Below, piece by piece: positions 30,864 to 39,479 of a stretch of 39,479 nucleotides of DNA (position 1 is the stretch's first letter; the number at the start of each line of letters is the position of its first letter). The notes beneath the pieces are model-generated. The model was not told where the DNA came from, ran no database searches, and was given only the letters and a program-made list of their open reading frames with translations. The DNA is from a virus, in the IMG/VR virus record IMGVR_UViG_3300045051_001256, positions 1 through 39,479 of that record; one strand, 5' to 3'. A program made the translations under genes and the position numbers.

Positions 30864-32732
30864 ATGCCAATACAACGTATCGAGAAAACACCGGAAGAAA
30901 AGAAAGCCGACGAGATCCCGGAAACAACCATGACACCGGAAGAAGTCGCGGCCCATGCCCTATATTCCCAGTGGATCACGGCAGCTGCGGAAGCAAAAAA
31001 GCCGATTGAATGGGAATGGTTCGTCCGGAAAAACTTTGTCGATGGCAATCAATGGGTACGTTGGAATACCGGCACCAATACGCTCGAAACGGTGGATCCA
31101 GCAAATAAGTTCAAGGTGACGATTAACAAGCTGTACACGATCGTCCGAGCTATCCGAAACTACGTGCTTAAATATCAACCGAAGTGGGAAGTCATGGCGC
31201 AGGATCTTAACGAAAAGGTGTATAACAAGGCAATCGCTTCTGAGCGGTTCCTTGATCTCTTTTACCTCGAGGATGAGTCCAGTGGTAAGACATTCCGCAT
31301 CAAGGTGAAAGAAGTCGTTGGGGATGCCTTGTGGGCCTCTGTAGGGCATATGTGGTTTTGGTGGGATGCAAAGGTGAAGTGGCTGATGAGTAAAGCAGTC
31401 TCCCCATTCGATCTTTTCTCGGATCCCACGTGCCTCGATAATATCTCGTACAAGGATGCCCGGTTTGTCTTTATGGCTGAATCCGTCAAAACGGAGGACA
31501 TCCTCAATGACGACCGGTATAATCATCGGGAAGATGTGATATCCGACAATAAGCTCGCTGCGTCCGACATGAAAGTTACCCTGATGAAAATGACGAGCGG
31601 ACTCAATGTGGAAGGATGGACCGCACAGAAGGATCTCAATACCACGATCCGGTATGAAGGCTATGTGAAGCAGGAAGAAAAGAACGCAAAGGGAGGATAC
31701 TACAAGCACGTCGTCCTCACCGCCACGGCACTTTTGGTCGAGGAAGATACTGATTTTTGTGACATTCCGGTCCGTACGTATCATACGGACGTGGAGACGA
31801 ATCGCCAGTATACGCAGGGATGGGTAAAAAATCTTATCCCGGCACAAAAGATACTCAACGTGAACGAATCCAATGCGCTTGAGTTCAATCATGTGATATC
31901 CCGTGGTCGTTTTGTGACTGATAAGGGAGCTGGTGCCGGAATCGTATACAACCGTAACGGTCAGGTCATTGAAAAGAATCGCGGTTATCAGTTTACTCAG
32001 ATGCCGATGCAGAGTCAGCCGGTGACGGTGACTGAACAGATTGCGCGTGCCAGTTCATACATGGAAGATATGGGGAGTGCGCACGATGCTTTCTTGGGAA
32101 GGATGCCTAGCGGTGCTAATTCCGGAAAGGCGATCGAAAATCTTTTGGCCGGGGAAGAAAATAACCTGACAGACCTTCGTGACAATCTCAACGATTTCTA
32201 TATTTCGACGGCAAAGTTTATTCTCCGGACGTATTCCAAGAAGCTCATGTCAGTGCTCGTATTTTTTACGCCAGTTCCGGACAAAATGACGCCTGAGTTT
32301 AACGCGATCGTCGGAAAGAAATCTCCTGTCAGTATCAAAAAGCAGGAAGTCACATATGCCGGTAAAAAGATATCGATCGATGTGGACCGTATTCTCGAAG
32401 ATAATAATGTCCGCGTGACGATCGGCACATGGCTGGGGACCGGTAAGACGGATAGCAGGCAAGCGGCAGTGGATCTTGTAACCGCCGGAGTACTCGACAA
32501 ACAAACGCTTCTTGAATACTGGAACGCGCCGAATATCCCGCTTATCATGCAGCGATTGAACGAAGAAGCCCAGGCAAAGGCGGCAATGGCGGCGGCCGTC
32601 AGCAATCCGCCGGGAACAATGCCGGCTATCGACATGCCCGGAGGAGCTCCCCCGGGAGGCGCACAACCGACACAAGGCACACAACCATTACCGGCGCTTC
32701 CGACGCCGCAGATTGGAGCGCCGCCGGCATAG
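30864..32732 (+). CDS. Portal protein
   Basis: A 622-aa protein. The region WEWFVRKNFVDGNQWVRWN ... NKLYTIVRAIRNYVLKYQPKWEVMAQDLNEK is a classic portal start for podovirus-type portals, followed by a FDLFSDPTCLDNISYKDARFVFMAES wing-type region and LGRMPSGANSGKAIENLLAGEENNLTDLRDNLNDFY, the clip/crown-proximal helices. The last ~50 residues are Pro/Gly/Ala-rich. Twelve copies form the ring through which DNA is packaged. Position between terminase and scaffold supports this. Length is close to P22-like and related portals. Confidence 0.85.
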   Translation: MPIQRIEKTPEEKKADEIPETTMTPEEVAAHALYSQWITAAAEAKKPIEWEWFVRKNFVDGNQWVRWNTGTNTLETVDPANKFKVTINKLYTIVRAIRNYVLKYQPKWEVMAQDLNEKVYNKAIASERFLDLFYLEDESSGKTFRIKVKEVVGDALWASVGHMWFWWDAKVKWLMSKAVSPFDLFSDPTCLDNISYKDARFVFMAESVKTEDILNDDRYNHREDVISDNKLAASDMKVTLMKMTSGLNVEGWTAQKDLNTTIRYEGYVKQEEKNAKGGYYKHVVLTATALLVEEDTDFCDIPVRTYHTDVETNRQYTQGWVKNLIPAQKILNVNESNALEFNHVISRGRFVTDKGAGAGIVYNRNGQVIEKNRGYQFTQMPMQSQPVTVTEQIARASSYMEDMGSAHDAFLGRMPSGANSGKAIENLLAGEENNLTDLRDNLNDFYISTAKFILRTYSKKLMSVLVFFTPVPDKMTPEFNAIVGKKSPVSIKKQEVTYAGKKISIDVDRILEDNNVRVTIGTWLGTGKTDSRQAAVDLVTAGVLDKQTLLEYWNAPNIPLIMQRLNEEAQAKAAMAAAVSNPPGTMPAIDMPGGAPPGGAQPTQGTQPLPALPTPQIGAPPA

Positions 32733-32742
32733 GGATAGCGAT

Positions 32743-32834
32743 GTAGCCGCCTCTTTTGGGCAGGGAGGGGCGGTTACACCGCAAGCTCTATGACTTGCGA
32801 TTATCAGATTCCTAGACGCGGGGCGACATCCGCG
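32743..32834 (+). other. Three consecutive stem-loops between portal and scaffold
   Basis: SL1: GTAGCCGCCTC (32743-32753) with GGGGCGGTTAC (32767-32777), 11 pairs including two G-U. SL2: CGCAAG (32780-32785) with CTTGCG (32794-32799). SL3: CGCGG (32817-32821) with CCGCG (32830-32834). They fill the 128-base gap between genes; no T tract and no tRNA signature. Perhaps an RNA stability or processing element, or a leader of the scaffold gene. Confidence 0.55.
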
Positions 32835-32860
32835 ATAACAACGCACGAAAGGAGCGGATT

Positions 32861-33601
32861 ATGGAACATAATCCAAATGGTAATGACGTTAACGGAGGGC
32901 AAGGCACGCCCGTCACACCGTCAAGTGACACAACACCGCCTGCGGTAACGCCGACAGCGCCGGAAACGACGCCATCAGCACCCGGAGGTGGCGGAGAAGG
33001 AGGAGACGGTCATACTGTCCCCTACTCACGCTTCAAGGAGGTCAACGATGAGTTGGCTACACTGAAAGCGGAAAAAGCCGCACAAACATTAACAAGGAAA
33101 GATGCAGGTACCGGGGGCACGCCTCCCGCTACGACTCCATCAACCGAACAACCGGCCGATGTTACGGCCAGAGTGCAGGAGCTCGCGCCACACTTGAGAG
33201 ATCAAGGTTTTGTGACGAAAGAGGATCTTGCCGTACAAGCTCGGGTGAAGGAAGCAGGCGAGATGGCAAAAGCTCACGACGGAAGTGATGGCTTGCCGGC
33301 TTTTGACGTAACCGCGGTTACCGCGTTTATGAAGGAAAAAGGCATGGTAACGTTCTCCTACGGTGAAGCGTACAAGGTGATGAACCATGACGCCATCGTT
33401 GCGAAGGCAGTTGCCGACGCTACCGACGCCAATGCCGGTCAAATAACCGGAAGAGGCGGAACAGGTGCTTTTGGAAACGCTCCGAAAAAGGGAGCAGTTA
33501 CTCTCAAAGGTGTCGAGAGTATGCCGCTGGAACAATACAAAAAGAACGGCGGATCCAGAGGACTTCGTGATGCAGTGCTCAGTGGTCAAGTTACTGAGTG
33601 A
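32861..33601 (+). CDS. Scaffold protein
   Basis: A 246-aa acidic, low-complexity protein with ribosome site AAGGAG. A Thr/Pro/Gly-rich N-terminus (1-55) precedes helical segments (YSRFKEVNDELATLKAEKAAQTL, VTARVQELAPHLRDQGFVTKEDLAVQARVKEAGEMAKAHDG), and a basic C-terminus (MPLEQYKKNGGSRGLRDAVLSGQ) that in scaffolds contacts the coat. Position between portal and coat is diagnostic. It would direct procapsid assembly and leave before packaging. Confidence 0.8.
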   Translation: MEHNPNGNDVNGGQGTPVTPSSDTTPPAVTPTAPETTPSAPGGGGEGGDGHTVPYSRFKEVNDELATLKAEKAAQTLTRKDAGTGGTPPATTPSTEQPADVTARVQELAPHLRDQGFVTKEDLAVQARVKEAGEMAKAHDGSDGLPAFDVTAVTAFMKEKGMVTFSYGEAYKVMNHDAIVAKAVADATDANAGQITGRGGTGAFGNAPKKGAVTLKGVESMPLEQYKKNGGSRGLRDAVLSGQVTE

Positions 33602-33672
33602 TCAGTAAACGACCAAATGGATTGTTATCGCTGCGTTTTTCATGTTGCCTATGTAGAGGGAGGTGATTTTCT

Positions 33673-34536
33673 ATGGCAGACTCAACCTTAGTTCCACGAA
33701 TGACCATTTCCACGGGAGATATTTTTCTTCCGACGATCTGGGCGAAAGACCTCTTGCTTGCTCGAGAGGCTGTTCTGACGTTTGACAAACTTGTCACACG
33801 TCTCGACGAGGACGCGGCTGATGGAGGCGATTCGATCCAGATCGATCAGCTTTCTAACCTTGCGGCATACGCAAAGACAGCTTCGACCATCGTGACGGTG
33901 CAGGCTCCCACGGAGACTGCGAAAACCCTGAACATTAACCGGCATTACGAGAGCTCCTTCATTTTGGAGGATCGGCTCAAGATGCAGGCGAAGCGTGCCT
34001 ACAATTTGCTCGCTAAATACGCGCAAAAGGCAGGGTACGCAATCGGGAAACAGATGGATGCTGATATCGCCGCTCTGTACGCAGATGCGGACAATCATGT
34101 GGGAGATGGCTCAACCGCTATCACTCGCACGAACCTCCTCCGAGCCTTCCAGTATCTTGATGATGCGGAAGTACCGGAACCGGATCGGCACTTGGTCGGT
34201 AAACCGGCCATGAAAGCACAGCTGTTGGATATTGACTCATTTACGCTGTATAGCGCAGTGAACAGTATCACTGCGGTCCGAAAGGCCGCAATTGGTGACT
34301 TGTACGGGGCAGACGTTTGGACCACGACTCAGATCGTGACCGAATCTGCGTCTCCGGATGTCGTCCACAACATGCTCTTCCATCGTGATGCAATTGCCCT
34401 CGCTGTACAGTTACAGCCGAGAGTGCAATTCCAGTACAAGCAGGAGTACCTTGGTACCCTTTGTACTGCTGATTCGATATGGGGGTATGTGACTCAGCGC
34501 ACAGACCATATCGTCGACGTTCGCACGAAAGCATAA
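33673..34536 (+). CDS. Major capsid (coat) protein
   Basis: A 287-aa protein with a strong ribosome site (GGGAGGTGAT). It starts MADSTLVPRMTISTGDIFLP and has segments expected of an HK97-fold coat: an N-arm (TIWAKDLLLAREAVLTFDKLVTRLDED), the E-loop area (GDSIQIDQLSNLAAYAKTASTIVTVQAPTETAKTLNINRHYESSF), the long spine-type helix (ILEDRLKMQAKRAYNLLAKYAQKAGYAIGKQMDADIAALYADA) and beta-rich P/A domains ending RTDHIVDVRTKA. Family is P22-like or a marine-podovirus-type coat; exact family undecided. It is followed by a structured noncoding segment. Confidence 0.85.
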   Translation: MADSTLVPRMTISTGDIFLPTIWAKDLLLAREAVLTFDKLVTRLDEDAADGGDSIQIDQLSNLAAYAKTASTIVTVQAPTETAKTLNINRHYESSFILEDRLKMQAKRAYNLLAKYAQKAGYAIGKQMDADIAALYADADNHVGDGSTAITRTNLLRAFQYLDDAEVPEPDRHLVGKPAMKAQLLDIDSFTLYSAVNSITAVRKAAIGDLYGADVWTTTQIVTESASPDVVHNMLFHRDAIALAVQLQPRVQFQYKQEYLGTLCTADSIWGYVTQRTDHIVDVRTKA

Positions 34537-34629
34537 TTGTAGTAGTCTACACGCCGGACCGGCGACGAAGAGAGGCAATTGCGGGGGAATCCTAATCCCT
34601 TGCGAAGTACCTCACCGGACGTCTACAAT
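34536..34629 (+). other. Folded noncoding segment after the coat gene
   Basis: An outer 7-bp stem (ATTGTAG 34536-34542 with CTACAAT 34623-34629) encloses a CGCCG-GAC-CGGCG hairpin (34552-34564) and a stem GAGG/CCTC (34572-34575 with 34610-34613) containing GGGGGA-loop-TCCC. It has a multibranch form but no T-arm consensus, so it is not a tRNA. Its 3' end contains the promoter for the next gene. A role as mRNA stabiliser or terminator for the coat transcript is possible. Confidence 0.45.
34600..34629 (+). promoter_or_regulatory. Putative promoter for 34638, leaderless
   Basis: TTGCGA (34600-34605), 18 bases, TACAAT (34624-34629; five of six). ATG 34638 is 8 bases after the -10. This follows the same leaderless layout as 2064, 17912 and 28223. 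Confidence 0.5.
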
Positions 34630-34637
34630 ACATCCAT

Positions 34638-34919
34638 ATGATTGCGCGATCTTGCCGACGTTGGGGGCATAAGATGAAGTATTGGCTCCTGATTGGAAAG
34701 GAGAGATGCGATCGATGCGGCATGACAGAGTTTGACGAAATTATCCACAGAAAACCTCTTACAGAACAACAAAAAAATCTTCTTACTTTTTATCGTGATG
34801 AACGAAAATGGCATCAGGATATTCAGTCTCGTCGTATGGTCCCTGCTCCGCTGCAACATAAATACGGCAAATTGATCCGTATTCCTCCCGGAAAGGCGGC
34901 CCCGTGGGAGAACCGGTAA
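34638..34919 (+). CDS. Small CxxC zinc-ribbon protein (93 aa)
   Basis: It begins MIARSCRRWGHKMKYWLLIG, then ERCDRCGMTEFDE; a Cys at 6 and His at 11 with CDRC (about 24-27) may form one zinc site. The C-terminal part is basic and helical (LTEQQKNLLTFYRDERKWHQDIQSRRM) and ends with RIPPGKAAPWENR. No family recognised. It stands between the coat and a glycosyltransferase gene, with which it overlaps by 16 bases. A small nucleic-acid-binding or assembly role is possible. Confidence 0.65.
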   Translation: MIARSCRRWGHKMKYWLLIGKERCDRCGMTEFDEIIHRKPLTEQQKNLLTFYRDERKWHQDIQSRRMVPAPLQHKYGKLIRIPPGKAAPWENR

Positions 34920-35602
34920 TCGGACTGGTTATTCCTTCCCGTGGTCTTATCATGGCAGATACCATCAGTCGTGCCGTGCGTGAGCTTTCGGATTTACACC
35001 TCGCGTGGGACCATAGGATGCCCTCTACGCTCCCCATTCCGGATTGTTTCAATATCCCTATCGAGTCACTTCTCTGGGAAAACAAGGCTATCACGCATAT
35101 CTGGATCGTCGAGGAGGATGTTATGACGCCGTACAATGGCCTAAGATGGCTTCTTGATATGGATGCCGACGTATCTGTCATCGATTATCCCCTTCGTAAC
35201 GGCTTCTCAACGGTTGTCACGTCCGGGAAAAAAATACTTTGGTGCGGGACAGGATGTACCATGATCAAGCGAAAGGTGCTTGAGACGATCGGATTCCCCT
35301 ATTTCCGCACGGACGGGTGTTTTTGGATTGATGAGGATGGAACACACGTGTGGAAACAGGGAATAAAGCCGAGTTACGGCGGACACGATATACGGTTCGG
35401 CATTGACGTAAATAATCTGGGATTTCGGATACAGCAGGCGCCAGTGACCGCACAGCACCTTGAGCTCATTTCGCGCGGTGAGACGGCAGTAAACAACGGG
35501 ACACACACTATTCGCCGGCACACTCTTATTCGCTATCATAAGGACTACCCAAATTTTCGTGTCGTTGGTATTGACAAAATCAAACCGGTTAGACTAGGAT
35601 AA
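34904..35602 (+). CDS. GT-A-like glycosyltransferase (GT2-type)
   Basis: A 232-aa protein starting at GTG 34904. VIGLVIPSRGLIMADTISRAV is a GT2-type N-terminus, and HIWIVEEDVMTPYNGLRWLLD has the acidic, metal/nucleotide-binding stretch (DxD-like EED) typical of GT-A enzymes, followed by DADVSVIDYPLRNG, WCGTGCTMIKRKVLETIGFPYF and DGCFWIDEDGTHVWKQG (a second acidic motif, possible catalytic base). It would transfer a sugar from a nucleotide-sugar donor. It lies immediately before the fibre gene, whose promoter (35571) is inside this ORF, so expression of both is linked. Substrates unknown. Confidence 0.8.
   Translation: MGEPVIGLVIPSRGLIMADTISRAVRELSDLHLAWDHRMPSTLPIPDCFNIPIESLLWENKAITHIWIVEEDVMTPYNGLRWLLDMDADVSVIDYPLRNGFSTVVTSGKKILWCGTGCTMIKRKVLETIGFPYFRTDGCFWIDEDGTHVWKQGIKPSYGGHDIRFGIDVNNLGFRIQQAPVTAQHLELISRGETAVNNGTHTIRRHTLIRYHKDYPNFRVVGIDKIKPVRLG
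35571..35600 (+). promoter_or_regulatory. Late-type promoter, copy 3 (TTGACA-N18-TAGGAT)
   Basis: TTGACA (35571-35576), 18 bases, TAGGAT (35595-35600) at the 3' end of the glycosyltransferase gene, as in copies 1 and 2. The gap to the leader motif is 12 bases here and in copy 2, 10 bases in copy 1. Confidence 0.75.
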
Positions 35603-35612
35603 ATCCATCGAT

Positions 35613-39479
<3,867 letters not shown>

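Noticed and set aside
34536-34629. tRNA-like fold with 7-bp outer stem
   Set aside because: It lacks a T-arm consensus, D-arm residues and a credible anticodon loop.

Overview
The window is a complete circular phage genome of about 39,352 bp. Its first and last 127 bases are identical (1-127 = 39353-39479), the usual sign of a closed circle cut open by an assembler, and one long fibre gene reads straight across the join. Every credible gene is on the + strand and packing is very tight, with many 4-base ATGA stop/start overlaps. The gene set is that of a tailed phage with a short (podovirus-like) tail: small terminase, large terminase, portal, scaffold, coat, adaptor, a P22 gp10-like tail protein, a giant ejection-type protein and very large fibres, with no sheath, tube or tape-measure gene recognised. 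Shine-Dalgarno sites (GGAGG) and TTGACA promoters fit a bacterial host using standard stop codons. The host cannot be named from the sequence.

Layout. 35657 to the end plus 1-2022: a 1905-aa collagen-like and beta-helix fibre. 2064-3604: a small protein and a GT4 glycosyltransferase. 3655-17373: adaptor, tail proteins, glycine-rich protein, LysM protein, a 1558-aa polyvalent ejection protein with a HEIGHH protease motif, a lysozyme-like protein, membrane proteins, a C39-like peptidase and a holin-like protein. 17374-17911: a regulatory stretch with a strongly structured RNA leader and two very small genes. 17912-28218: one long, presumably early, operon with small zinc-ribbon and HTH proteins, a possible ssDNA-binding protein, then a 7-kb glycan cassette (four glycosyltransferases, a DegT-family sugar aminotransferase, three methyltransferases). 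28223-34536: terminase (large subunit split into two ORFs), portal, scaffold and coat. 34638-35602: a zinc-ribbon protein and a sixth glycosyltransferase, immediately before the fibre gene.

Regulation is the most unusual part. Three structural modules (adaptor/tail at 3655, portal/capsid at 30601, fibre at 35657) begin with the same compound element: TTGACA-N18-TAGGAT, then a near-identical 22-nt transcribed motif, then an intrinsic-terminator hairpin whose stem differs between copies but stays paired, then a T6-7 tract abutting the start codon with no Shine-Dalgarno site. A fourth start (17481) has a different, larger terminator with a competing 10-bp helix. This looks like a phage regulon controlled by promoter-proximal termination and antitermination (put-like or Q-like). 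Other transcription units seem to begin with leaderless mRNAs, the -10 box lying 5-8 nt before the ATG (2064, 17693, 17912, 28223, 34638).

Working together: no polymerase, helicase, primase, integrase or nuclease for DNA metabolism is recognisable, so replication probably depends on the host, while about a fifth of the genome goes to building and attaching a modified sugar. Glycosyltransferase genes also flank the fibre gene, and the fibre's collagen-like region is rich in Gly-X-Thr triplets. A testable idea is that the phage glycosylates its own fibre with an aminated, methylated glycan; modification of the host surface is the main alternative.
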